From Massospora cicadina (lineage: Eukaryota > Entomophthoromycota > Entomophthoromycetes > Entomophthorales > Entomophthoraceae): DNA of 64,000 nt. The stretch is from NCBI GenBank assembly GCA_022478985.1, contig JAKSZP010017405.1, positions 1-64,000 on the forward strand, in the 5' to 3' direction. Below, in pieces: positions 32,371 through 42,450 of this stretch. The position numbers and the translations under genes are program-made. Each line of letters opens with the position of its first letter. The first letter of the stretch is position 1. The notes below the pieces were generated by a model. It worked only from the letters and a program-made list of their open reading frames with translations, did not search any database and was not told the DNA's origin.

Positions 32371-33681
32371 ATGATGGAACCTTTGGAAGGTGACGCTGAC
32401 ACCCCTTCCCATGTTAGGTTGTCCCAACCTCTGTCAGCTGACTATGATAAGATTAAGCAGGCCTGCCATAGAAATGGCGAATCCCTGGACAAAGGCTACC
32501 AGTTGATGGATGGTGTCATCCTCCATCAGGGCAAGTGGTGGGTACCTCCTGGACCCCTGCGTGAGGAAGTGATCCGTGAAGCTCATGACCCTCCAACTGC
32601 TGGCCACCCTGGCAAGGACAAGACGCTTGAGTTAGTCCGCCGCTCCTACAGTTGGAAAGGTATTGCCACTGATGTGGCAAAATTCACAAAGTCCTGCTTG
32701 ACGTGCAACCGGTCAAAGCCAAGCCTCCTGAAGAGTGCTGGATTGCTTGTTCCCCTCCAAGCTGCTGAGGGCCCTTGGACATCAGTGTCTGTCCATTTTA
32801 TTGTGGAACTTCCCAATGGACAAACTGAGCGAGTTAACCAAATCTTGGAACAGTACTTGCGCTGCTATGCTGCAGCCGCACAGGATACCTGAGCTAATGA
32901 CCTCCCCCTTGCGCAATTTTCCTACAACAACGGAACTCACACTTTTACGGGGTTTTCTCCCCATGAAGCGACGTTAGGGTATAATACCTCATTTTTTTTT
33001 TCAGTCAATGACTGCGTCCCGAGGCCCCAGATGCCGCAGATCATGCTGAGCACACTCAGTTTACTTAGTACTTAGTGCAGGATCATATCACTAAAGCTAT
33101 CAGTGATTACAAGCGGTTTGCGGATTGAAAATGGCTCTCTGGCCATGACATAGCAGTGGGTTCAAATGTTATGCTCAATATGCGTCGTTTGCAGATGCAG
33201 GTACCTTCCCAGAAGTTTGCAAGCAAACGTTTGGGCCCCCACCTGGCGGAAGAAGAATAGGCAATGGTGCTTTCTAGTTAAAGTTTCCAGCTCACAGGAA
33301 ACAGCACCCCATCTTCCACGTTTCTCAGTTGTCCCCATTCAAGGGGACTGTTACCATGGACCCAGAGCCAATTGTAATTAAGGATGCGGAGAAACTAAGG
33401 TGGAAAACATCTTAGCGTCCCACAAATCTCGAAGGTCAGTTCAGTATCTTGTCATCTGGAAGGGCTATCCGGCCTATGAGAACAGTTGGGTCAAGGCCCA
33501 TGATTGCGCAAATTGCATGGAACTGGTTGGCGCGTTTCATGAGTCCCATCCCAAAACTCCCTGTCCCCCAAAAAGTTGCAACTTTAATGGCGATCAAGTT
33601 GCCCAAGCTCACAAAAATGTAGCCCTCATGCAGTTTCAGGCACTGGCGCCCCTCCTTTGGAAAAAGCAAAGGGTAATGTAA
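32371..33681 (+). pseudogene. Integrase (core deleted) and chromodomain of element C
   Basis: The zinc-binding domain is intact in form: AHDPPTAGHPGKDKTLELV with its His pair and CLTCNRSKPS with its Cys pair (32580-32720). The core starts VSVHFIVELP, where the first catalytic Asp is His, and jumps without loss of frame to NGQTERVNQILEQYLRCYAA. Compared with B about 86 codons are missing, including the second catalytic Asp. The tail is eroded (32940-33390). A chromodomain follows at 33400-33560 with VQYLVIWKGYPAYENSWVKA, which in this family is thought to guide insertion to marked chromatin. The frame ends at a TAA two codons into the 3' LTR. Confidence 0.78.
33659..33676 (+). promoter_or_regulatory. 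Polypurine tract of element C
   Basis: GGAAAAAGCAAAGGGTAA directly abuts the 3' LTR start TGTAAGTCC. Same GGGTAA ending as in A and B. Confidence 0.72.
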
Positions 33682-34260
33682 GTCCTGGGGAACGTCCCCT
33701 TTGTGTGGATCAGGCAATTTTCACATTTCCAAATAAGAAGAGTATGAAGAGGGCAGCTGTACCCCTCATCACCCAGGGCGACCTCTCTCATGTGGTAGAC
33801 GAGCACTGGGTAACAGTGCTCCCTCTGAAGATTTCTCCCCCAGTACCTGAACTTACATCTGTTTAACTTGTCCTCTAAATTAAGTAAATCTATGCTGATA
33901 TTCCTGAATCAAAGATGAAAGATTTAAAACCAATGGGAATAAAGCCTGACGATAAGAAAACTAATAGTTGAGAAGGTATAAGTATCAAATTCTCAGCTAG
34001 AATTGCAACGGTATTGAGTCAGATAGCAATATGATCACTAATGCCAAACACCCCTCAAAATTGTCAGGGATTATCCCCAATGAGCAGATGGTACCTATGG
34101 GGACCATTGCAGATAGCTTGAAACCCCTATCTAAAGAAGCAGGATTTGCACCCAATGCAACTCAATGGTCGAACAAACACCCCAGCAACTGGGCATGGGT
34201 GGGTTGGGCATCCTAAACCCATTTCCAATTAAATGGGACAGCCCCTATGTGGGGTGGCCC
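33677..34260 (+). pseudogene. U3-encoded ORF of element C
   Basis: One frame crosses the LTR border and reads LITQGDLSHVVDEHWVTVLP (33750-33830). It stops at 33864 and is picked up again as ITNAKHPSKLSGIIPNEQMV and WSNKHPSNWAWVGWAS (34035-34216). The 5' LTR copy has matching pieces and extends further (28037-28387), ending YEVLKSGQI, which resembles YEIMRSGQI in the B LTR frame. The LTR of element J has GDLAVVVDERS at the matching place. The pattern indicates a protein once encoded in the U3 of these elements. No known domain is recognised. Confidence 0.42.
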
Positions 34261-35095
34261 TGAGGAATTTCTGTTGCCCATAGGGCCAGATGCCTTTTCA
34301 CCAACTGATGGAAATGCAGTCAAACCTCAGTCCAGGTGTTTGCAGATGAACTAATACTGACTCAGCCTGCCGCCAAATCCTTTGATGTCAGTTCTGATTA
34401 ATATTTTCCCTCCTCCCCAAAAGTTTGCTGGTTTAAGTCAAATTTGAGGGCCCCAATCCATGCTTGGACCTACTAACAGATTGAACACTATTTAATCAGT
34501 TGCATTGCGCTGAGGAAAGTGTTGGTCAATTCTCTTTAGTTTCCTTTACAATAAAATTGCCACTGCTATACAATTTTTTTAATTCAATTCTTCTTGTCAA
34601 AGTCCTGATGGCACTAACTTGGTGGCCCGTCGGCCCCTATACTGGATGGTTTTACCAGTTTGATAATTACAATCACTCCCACCATAGTCAACTGAATTCA
34701 ACATGCAAGAAAATTCTGGGAATTTAACACCATTATGAAGCTATCCGCTATCAAGATATCAAATTCTGTGGTCTCATATATCTCACTTTCAAGCAAGGAT
34801 CCACCCCATTGTCTCTACTTTAGTGATAAACCCTTACACCAGTAATCCTGGAGTAATGAACCCAGTAGAGCAATCCCTGCAGCAAGACCCGCAGGGTCTG
34901 GAGTTTTTTCTGTTTGGTTCATTACCAGATTTCTTTTCACGCTCATCCTACATCAATGATTCATTGTTACCCAATTTGCAGCTCCATACAACGTTGTACA
35001 ATCGGCTATGTCACTGGCATTCTGGCTTGCTTTTTGGGTGCTCATGCATCCTGACTGGCAGGCCAGTCTAAACTTCTTCTGCCGTTTTCCTAACA
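33677..35095 (+). repeat. 3' LTR of element C
   Basis: Begins TGTAAGTCCTGGGGAACGTC. Similarity to the 5' LTR is strong to about 34260. Beyond that the sequence holds a poly(A)-like ACAATAAAATTG at 34549 and no recognisable gene. The end CCTAACA at 35089-35095 is followed by TCCAC, the same five bases that precede the 5' LTR. Confidence 0.55.
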
Positions 35096-35100
35096 TCCAC

Positions 35101-35194
35101 TCCAGAGGTGGTTCTGCCTAAAATAAGACATGTTGATCAGTGCTGCATTCATAAGGCGATCTGGAGCTATGGTCAATATGAAATTTGAATTTAC
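35101..35194. other. Short spacer between element C and the LINE
   Basis: About 95 bp after the TCCAC duplication and before the 3' tail of the LINE. No feature seen. Confidence 0.4.
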
Positions 35195-35202
35195 TGCGGG
35201 GA

Positions 35203-35235
35203 AGGCTGACCAGGGGATGGACACTTCCAAAAAGA
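35203..35235 (-). repeat. 3' tail of the LINE
   Basis: The minus strand reads TTGGAAGTGTCCATCCCCTG then GTCAGCC. The same block ends all three ORF1-only elements (8309-8350, 11059-11100, 16119-16160), which suggests a recognition site for the LINE reverse transcriptase. Confidence 0.6.
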
Positions 35236-35285
35236 CATAAAGAAAATGGAACGTAAAACAGGGGAGGCACCCCAGAGAAGCAATG

Positions 35286-36311
35286 CTATCTCCTGTTGTC
35301 AGTGGGAACGCCACTACAGGGAGGAGGGGGAACGTGTAAAGGGGCCAAAACCACAATTGAGCACATGTTTAGGAAGGGGTCTGAGTTGATGAACCAAACT
35401 GGGAACCAGGAGGAGACCAACTGACGGCGACGCGGTGGGAGGTATTCAAACATCCACGCTTGAAAATGGTCTATTAAGTGGGACTGGAACTGGTGGACGG
35501 CTTCTGGGAGGGTGGGGGTGGAGCCTGCAATGGCATCCAAGACAATCGTGTGGATGGTCCACATGGCGATTACAACCACCAGAGCATGGAGAGAGGGTGG
35601 GAGAGGGGAGACTATAGATAAAGTAAACATATCCCTAGATAAACTGAAGGGATGTGTCTGATCCTGGCCAAGCAGACGTTGCACCTCGCTCCATATCGCT
35701 TTAGAGGTAGGGCACTTCTCCAGGCGGTGAAACAGCGTTCCATACTGGCCATACACGACACAGGATGAGTGTAAAGCGTTAGAACGCTCAGCAGTATGGT
35801 ACACCCGCCTCTGACATCACCACACATGGGAATAGACATGAGGCAGCATCAGAGGATGGTGTACGTATTTCCAGATTGTCTTCTGGGTTTCAAGGGAATA
35901 AGAAATGTCCATCATGTCCAGGTAGTCCACCCTGGTTAGAACATGGGGCCGTGTGGGTATTATTCCGTCCAGAATGGGTAGCCCCTGTACCTCCTGTGTG
36001 AACCGAGGAGGGGGGCGCCCTCTCTGGGCTGTGTGCCCACAAATACGGATTCTCCACTCAGCACTTCGCATGGAGAGAAGGATTCGTTTGTAGTGGGGTG
36101 AAGTACCATGAGGACCAGCGGCTGATGGGTGGGAAGCCAGATATTTCATCAAGGAGTGAGGGTGTGACGGATTGGCAAGGCTCAGGGCGCGGGAGAAGTT
36201 GGAGTGGGCCGCGCGGGACCAGTGTTGGGAGGGGATCATAGGGATGGTGACAGCCGCGATCCAGGTGCCCAGTATCTTTGCAGCATGGGCCTCAAAGTTG
36301 AGCAGGCCCAT
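35286..36311 (-). pseudogene. LINE ORF2 C-terminal region with zinc-binding module
   Basis: Two consecutive minus frames, 36311-35817 and 35804-35286, carry the post-RT part of ORF2. The second has SSCVVYGQYGTLFHRLEKC followed by PTSKAIW, matching the reverse-transcriptase zinc-binding pattern CX2C-x-HX4C except that the second Cys is Tyr (TAT for TGT, a G-to-A change). This region in LINEs is thought to bind template or target. The ORF2 stop is near 35286. Confidence 0.65.
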
Positions 36312-36318
36312 GCCACCA

Positions 36319-37610
36319 TTATGCGAGGTCCAAACATGACATCAAGATGCACTGGCGGTGGGCGGCATGACCAGAGCCACCCTTGTAGAAGGGCATACAG
36401 AGATTTGAAAAACCTGGGGAGAAGGCGATGGCGTGGGCTCCAAACCAAACTTTGGAGAGGAGCATAGAGTTGGCTAGAACAACCCTGCCAGTAAGGGAAG
36501 TAGGGTGGGCTCTGAGGGAGGCTATGCGCTTTGTCACGTTATCCAGAATATGGTTTTCCATCATTGAAGAGGCATACCCGCCTGCCTCCAACCACACCCC
36601 CAAGTGGCAGATGGGCCCAATGGTGGGGTTCTGCACAAAGGGGAGCACAAGTGGGGCAGTGTGGGGTGGGCAGGGTAAGCAGGCACATGTGCAAGCAGAT
36701 GGGCTGGTCTGGAAACAGGCCGCTGAGGCCCAGCGGGTTTGATAATGACAAAGGAGGATGATATCAGTTTTGGAGGCATTTAGTGCAGCACTACTTACCC
36801 GGGAGTAAACCTGGATAAGGGCTTCAAGCATGCATGCATCATGATTATTAGACACCCTGACCATACAATCATTAGCGAATGCCATCATCTTGACTGGGGC
36901 TTGGCCTTGCACATGGACCCCAGTGAGGCGGGCATTCACGTTCCAAAGTAGTGGGTCAAGGCTGAAGTTATATAAGAGAGGGCTAAGGGGGTTCCCTTGG
37001 CGTAGTCCCCTTTGAGGGAGGATTACTTCCGTGAGGAAGCCAGAGCCATGCACTGCCATTGTCGCAGATTCCGTCATCAGCATCACCCAGCTGATGAAGC
37101 GGGGGGGGGTAGGCGGAATTGGTGTAGGCAGACCCTGAGGTAATCCCAGTTTACTCTATCATAGGCCTTCTTTTGGTCTAAAAATACAAGTGTCCCAGAA
37201 GCCGTGGACTGACATGCGTTAGCCACAGAGTGTACGTTGTCCCAAATCGACCTTCTGGGTATGAAACTGAATTGTTCTGGGGAGATGATGGAAGATGCTA
37301 CAATCCCTAGACAGTTAGCCATAATTTTAGTTAAAATTTTAGTATCCATGTTAGTTAGAGAAATGGGGCGCCAGTTGGATAGGTCTAGCTCATCCCCTTT
37401 CTTAAATAGCATAATGGTGTAGGCCTCTTGCCCTCCTGGTAGGAGGTGCGTTTCCAGAAGGCTCTGGTTAAGGGAGGCAAGCAACAGTGGGGATAAATAT
37501 CTGAAGTACTTCTTATAGAACTCATATGGAATGCCATCAGGGCTGGGGAATTTTTGATTTGGTACACCGCGGATGGTGTACCAGAGTTTGTCTGGAGTAA
37601 TCAAATTCAT
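36319..37610 (-). pseudogene. LINE ORF2 reverse transcriptase (broken)
   Basis: The first frame, 37610-37083, has PSPDGIPYEFYKKYF, LSNWRPISLTNMDTKILTKI, SPEQFSFIPRRSIWDNV and FLDQKKAYDRVNWDYL, which cover RT blocks 1 to 4 with the first catalytic Asp in LDQKKAYD. A run of nine identical bases (37101-37109) marks the frameshift to the second frame, 37086-36319, with GLRQGNPLSPLLYNFSLDPL and the active-site box as FANDC. The usual FADD has become FAND (AAT for GAT), so the enzyme cannot work. Upstream the frame is eroded between 37610 and 38250. Confidence 0.82.
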
Positions 37611-38199
37611 TAACTCCAGGTATTGGGAAACAGTTCAGATGTGAGTGCTATCGAGAAATTTCGCCATTTTGGCTGATGGAATTGGTTCAGATCAGTATAA
37701 CTCAGAGTAATAATTATGTATCTTGATCGCTACTTCAGCCAGCTTATCCACGACAGAATTGTCTGGCTTTTGCACCTGTGTGCAGGCCAAGCTCTGGCAC
37801 GGTGCAAAGAATTTTCAAAAATAAGCAGAGCATGTGTCACCCGCTGTAATGTGTATAGCCCTGTATTGAACACAAACCTGATGTTTGTGTTGCCTCTCAA
37901 GCGCGTTGAGGTGGGCAGCTGCTTCTGCCCACTTACGGCCCCAAGAAGGGCTGTAGACCGTGGCCAGGATGTTGGACTCCAGGTGGGCTAGCTCCGCCAG
38001 AGCGCGCAAGATGATGGCTGAGGTAGAGCGTGAGTGGCGGGAGGGAGGTGGCGAGCGTGGCGGATTGTGTCCACTTTGAAGGCTGACTAGGTAGAAATTG
38101 GGTCAGCGCAAAACAGTGTGATAAACTCCTGTGCTGAAGTCGCGGATTCCACCCATGTGGAAGATCTTGGTGATGTGAGTTTGGGTGGTTAAAATTAGC

Positions 38200-38933
38200 A
38201 CCAGTGCAGAGCCTGAGCTGCTGGGTCAGGTAGGTGGAAGGTGATTGAGATCAGCTAGTGATTGGATAAATAGATTTTCAACATGCAGAAGTGGGAAATC
38301 TGGGTACAAAATTTCATCGGTGTGAGGATAAGGTTGATGTGGGACATGGACCTTATCTGGCCGTTGTGGATTTGTGGGCGTGACATGTTCTCGAGTAGCA
38401 GAGCATGGTGCAGCAGTGTGTCAAACAACCCTAGGGTGGCTTTTAGGACACAAAGTTCTACTTGACCCTGGGGTGGGGAGGGTGAGGGAGGCCAGCGGTC
38501 AGTGGATGGGTCCAACCAACAGTTCATATCACCGACTACAAAAGGGTCAGGGGTAGTGGAAGGGATTTAACTGACAAGAAAAAATCCCAATGCTCTCGTG
38601 CACAGGTTGGGGCATAGATGTTGACAATAGCATGCGCCATGTCAGCCCACAAAAATTTGACCACAAGGACTTGGCCATTAAGGAAGGATTCAGATGATAA
38701 AAATTTGAAAAGATTGTTTTTTTGAACAAGCACCCCACAGTGCTTGGACCAGAAGGACAGGGATGGGAGGAGCATGGTTTTCCAAGCATCCTCAGAACCG
38801 CGCGGACAGTGGGACTCCTGGATGGCCAGGATGTCCATGGGTAAATAATTTTGTAAAAATCTTTCCTAGCCTGGGACAGCGAGTCCTTGAGTCCGGCGAT
38901 GTTCAATGTCCCTAAAGTAAAGGCTCCCCCCAT
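38200..38933 (-). pseudogene. LINE ORF2 endonuclease (APE-like, broken)
   Basis: ORF2 begins MGGAFTLGTLNIAGLKDSLS at 38933. After a frameshift near 38840 it reads DILAIQESHCPRG (catalytic Glu in QES), then AHAIVNIYAPTCAREHWDFF (near 38640), GDMNCWLDPSTDRWP (near 38525), HINLILTPM where RIDLI is expected, and LSNH where LSDH is expected (near 38255). The last two are Asp-to-Asn changes at conserved positions of the active site, followed by a TAG. The domain would nick target DNA for target-primed reverse transcription. Confidence 0.75.
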
Positions 38934-38939
38934 TGTACC

Positions 38940-40342
38940 TTAGGTGTGAGGGGAAGAGCACCTGGGCCCTTCAGCCTCCTCTTGATCCTCACGGCACTTA
39001 TCGGCGCCTTGGGTGTGTGCAGCAACATAGTTGGAAGAGTGGGTGAGTTTGGCAGTTGGGTTCACGTTGGCTTTAGCCTTCACTTTTGGTTTCCCCACTG
39101 CAGAGCAACTTTTTTGTGGTGCGCTCGAGTGTGGTGCACCATTGGTTGAATTAAAATTTTTTTCAGGCAGGCTGGAGATCAAATCAAATCCAATTGAGGC
39201 TTGGATGCAAAGGTCAGGTGAGATTGAGTTGCCCATCAGATTTTTGGATTGGGTGGCCCAATCAGCTTGGGAAGCCCTATCTGATTGGTTGAGAGATTCC
39301 CAAGATGCTTCCGCCGCAAATGTCTCAATGTCCTCCTGGTGTTGGGAGTGTGGGATAGTGGAGGCGACCTTGGCCGCCTCTTTGGCTGTGGCCCTGCGGG
39401 CCTGCTTGGCCTTCTTCTGCTCTTGAGGGGATATTGGCTTTACTAGTAAGTAGCAGCCTTGTGCTCCCCACGTGAAGGTCTCTTTAGTATCAGCAGTTGG
39501 TTCATAGTGGGCCTCCCCATTGTTCATGGCCACCAAGGGGTGTTCTTGGAATATAATGCCCTCCTTTATGGGGAAAGTGTGTGCCTTATGGCTGAATGCA
39601 TCACAGTGGGTGCAGATGGGGGCGCTGTCCACGGTGACCCAGAAAGGGTGGGTGGTATGCCCCTCGATATTGATATAAGTGGAGTGCAGGATCTGGGTTA
39701 GATCCTTCGCTATCTCCTCAGTTGGGGTCAGAACTGCGATGGCTTTGCCGGTGCACAGGTGTGGCATCAGTGTAAAGCGTTGCATTTCGAGGGATTGAAT
39801 TTTGCTGTATATGTGAGCCCATCCTTCAGGTGTTGTTCTAGTATGGCACATCTGACAGTAGTAGGCAGAAAGTCAAAGGTGAGATATTTAGTTGGATTTT
39901 GTCCATCTGGTGCACTTAGTTTCAGTGACCCGTTGCCCTTTAGGGAGGTCAATTACAACGTGCACTGCAGCAGCTTTATCCACTGCCTCCTTACTTTTAA
40001 TACCAAGATCCAGCCAACCGTGTGACATGGAGTGGGGTGCTACATACACCGCATTCAGGAAATGAATGTGTACATCTCCACAAAATTTTTCCCACAGCGC
40101 CATTTGTTAAATACCAGGAACACCCAAACTACATATTCCACCAACGAAAGTGGTTGAGAATGCAGCGTATTGATGTACTGGTTGCATCGTGCCTGCCAAG
40201 CTAGAATTTCTGGGGAAATGGTAACTGCCAGTTTTTTGTTTTTGTCTAATCCGCCAGATTCTCTGGGGCATTTGTGAAAGTCGGAAGTTGCAGGGCCACC
40301 CTCTTTGCCTTTTACCTTACTTGCCCAACTGCTCCCTGACAT
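38940..40342 (-). pseudogene. LINE ORF1 (RNA-binding, broken)
   Basis: Begins MSGSSWASKVKGKEGGPATS at 40342 and runs through several frames: SPEILAWQARCNQYINTLHS; then MSHGWLDLGIKSKEAVDKAA (near 40030), an RRM-like strand-helix unit; TKYLTFDFLPTTVRCAILEQ (near 39880); and in the long final frame (39851-38940) TGKAIAVLTPTEEIAKDL and APICTHCDAFSHKAHTF. The last fits CX2CX4HX4C with the final Cys replaced by Phe. The C-terminus is Lys/Ala-rich. The order RRM-like block, TIP/LTP motif, FW..VD, knuckle, then W..LL(V/P)KP or LLPPPP is the same as in the ORF1-only elements at 8-16 kb. Such proteins coat LINE RNA. Confidence 0.75.
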
Positions 40343-40345
40343 GGG

Positions 40346-40439
40346 TGCAAACTAATCTCCTCGGTGAAATTATCAAACTAAAGTCAGTCTTGAATTAGAT
40401 TTGTTGCAAAAGTGATTGCAACGAGAAAGAAAAGTGAGC
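40346..40439. other. Junction between LINE and element E
   Basis: About 95 bp upstream of the LINE ORF1 start and before readable E coding sequence. It could be LINE 5' untranslated region. No further feature seen. Confidence 0.35.
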
Positions 40440-40639
40440 TGTTGTCAATATGGCGGAAGAAACTACTAATATTTTAGGACAACAGATCCCCCATTTTACT
40501 TTACCTCTAGCGGAAACCTAAAGGACCCAATCTGATCCAGCCAGATAAATCTAGCTTATAGCAGCAGGGTTATTCTCATTTGATATCAGCGGATTAAGCA
40601 GAGGACCAGAGACCTCCTCAACCAGATCTACAAGTACAA

Positions 40640-40930
40640 AGGTATTCCACTAAGAGCTGCAAGCACTATAAGAATACCTTCTGGGCATCAGGTCATATTA
40701 GGGATGGAGCTTGAAATTGACATCCCAGAAGGTTTATATGGATAGATCTATGGGCCCCTACCAGCAATCCCAGCTAGAAAATCATGCGGATCCTGGGTTA
40801 CTGTTAGCAGGGTAGGGGGAAGTGAAGGTGCTGATAGTGAACATGCAGAAGGAGGCTATGTCAGTCCAAAGGCACCAAGTGATGGCTTATTTACATATGG
40901 CCCCTATTGACGAGGTTCACTGTAACCACA
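40640..40930 (+). pseudogene. dUTPase-like domain of element E
   Basis: From about 40640 the frame reads GIPLRAASTIRIPSGHQVIL then GMELEIDIPEGLYG. This follows the dUTPase N-terminal pattern LRA..(I)xIP.G..x(I/L)..x(L)x(I/V)xIP.G.YG.I. After a frame change, GEVKVLIVNMQKEAMSVQ and RHQVMAYLHMAPIDEV (40820-40925) match the later dUTPase pattern GE(V/I)KV(L/V)(L/F)xN..x.(V)..GD.(I/M)AQL...P. The catalytic Asp region between them appears as DPGLLLAG followed by a stop where VIDxDYRGE is usual, so activity is unlikely. Elements G and I have the same block between protease and RT. Family role: hydrolyses dUTP to dUMP. Confidence 0.55.
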
Positions 40931-41329
40931 ACTTTGGATCATAGGAGAACCTCAGCCTAATGATAAAATATCCATTCAACGTAATAGCAGAGGTTCTGTG
41001 GGAAGCCTTAACTAGATTTTCAGAGAAACAGAAAGATAGGGTGATGGCCCTATTTGAAAATATGAGATATTATAGCTTCTGATGACCATGATTTGGGGTG
41101 CGCACAAGGGGTGGTGCATTGAGTAGACATGGGAAATCACCCTCCCATTTATTCATGGCCTATTCAGCACTCAAAAGTGGTGAAAGAGGCTGTCTCCAAT
41201 GAGGTATAACTTTTGTCAAACAAAGGATGTTAGAGCCATTTAAGAGCCCGTGGGCATTGCTGGTGCTTATTGTTTTAAGTAAGATGGCATCAACTGGGTG
41301 GTCATTGACTATTGAAAGCTCAATAGTGT

Positions 41330-42450
41330 TGCAAAGAAAGATTCCTACCCCCTTCCATAGATTGATGATATGTTAGATCGACTTGGAGGGCTAATTTTTC
41401 TGCCATGGATTTGATATTGGGATACTGGCAGATCAAATTGCCAGCAGCAGAATGCAAGAAATGTGCTATAATCACTTTAAAGGGGTTATTCCAGCCTACA
41501 CGTATGCCACAGGGATTGTGCAATGCAACGTCTACGTTTCAGAATACTATGGATATGATCTTAGGTGACTTGAAGCTGTCCTGCATTTTAATCTATCATG
41601 ATGATATCAACTTGTTCTCACGAACGTTCACAGAGCATCTTGACCACTTGGAACAAGTGTTCCTCTGACTCGCCAATGTTTATATCAAAATCAAGCCTCT
41701 AAAGTGTCATTTCTATCAAAGAGCAATTGGCTTACCCTGGTTCACGGTGAGCTCAAATGGGTTAAACCACTTCCAGCGAAGGTGGAAGCTATAAGTAAGA
41801 TGACCTGACCAGGAAATAAATGAGATATCCAAGTGTTTTTGGGATGAGTCAGTTACTATCAGCGGTTCATTCTTAATTTCAGTTGTATTGGAGCAACGCT
41901 TTTTGAGTTATTAAAGAAAAATGCCACTTTTGACTGGATAGAATGATATTAAAATGCTTATGATGTCTTACAAACTGCAATGGAAAGTGCGTCCATTTTG
42001 CAATACCATAACTTTAAAAACAATTCATAGTACAAATGGATGCATCACTTTTACTGTAGGGGCAGTATTATCTCAGAAGGATGATGATGGCGTATAGCAC
42101 CATGTTGCATCTTGTAGCCAAAGCTTAAACTTTCATAAATGGAATTACACTGTGACTGAGTGAGAGCTTAGCAGTGATATATGCATATAAACAGTTTCAG
42201 GTATACTTCCATAGGATAAAATTCCAATTGTTAACAAACCATGAATCTTTGTATTGGCTGCAAAATCTCCGTGAACCTCAAGGATGGCTCGCACAATGGG
42301 CATTTAAGCTCCAATCATATGATTTTGAGATTGTACACCATCTGGGAGCGAAATATCAAAATTCAGACTGTTTTTCATGGCTACCAACTGTCACTATTAC
42401 GGAGGATTTGGCTGACATTATGTATGAGAAGATGGTGGTGGGCAAATACC
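41330..42450 (+). pseudogene. RT and RNase H of element E (broken)
   Basis: RT reads AMDLILGYWQIKLPAAECKK, RMPQGLCNATSTFQNTMDMI and a catalytic box in LIYHDDINLFS (41590-41620), where YxDD is kept. Upstream the finger region near 41330 is out of frame. RNase H fragments: MDASLL-like near 42040 (degraded), QFQVYFHRIKFQLLTNHESL and YWLQNLREPQGWLAQWAFKL (42195-42310), the last aligning with RWLQNLRELEGRLVLYALKL in G. Stops near 41670, 41810 and 42150 inactivate it. Confidence 0.72.

Larger units (their letters stand above)
27560..35095 (+). mobile_element. Chromovirus C: gag-containing Ty3/gypsy element with deleted integrase core
   Basis: Plus-strand element with LTR starts at 27560 and 33677 (both TGTAAGTCC, then ACGTCCCCTTTG), gag, protease, RT, RNase H, a shortened integrase and a chromodomain. 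The 3' LTR end is set at 35095 because CCTAACA there is followed by TCCAC, which also precedes the first LTR (27555-27559). That gives LTRs of about 1.42-1.44 kb. The two LTRs align clearly only over their first 650 bp, so the outer boundaries are less certain than the inner ones. It inserted into element D just after its protease start. Confidence 0.75.
35195..40345 (-). mobile_element. LINE (APE-type non-LTR retrotransposon), two ORFs, inactive
   Basis: Minus-strand element of about 5.15 kb. It has ORF1 (40342-38940) with a zinc-knuckle remnant, then ORF2 from 38933 with an apurinic-like endonuclease, reverse transcriptase and a C-terminal zinc-binding module, and a 3' tail at 35235-35203 (GTCCATCCCCTGGTCAGCC). 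ORF2 starts six bases after the ORF1 stop (TAA GGTACA ATG), an arrangement suited to reinitiation. RT motifs such as LSNWRPISLTN and LDQKKAYDRVNWDYL, plus the zf-RVT-like end, point to an L1/Tx1-like or Tad-like clade; I cannot choose between them by eye. Several catalytic residues are lost. Confidence 0.85.

Noticed and set aside
39031..39426. Plus-strand frame of 131 codons over the LINE ORF1 region
   Set aside because: It is antisense to the long ORF1 frame 39851-38940, which carries the zinc-knuckle remnant and the Lys/Ala-rich tail.
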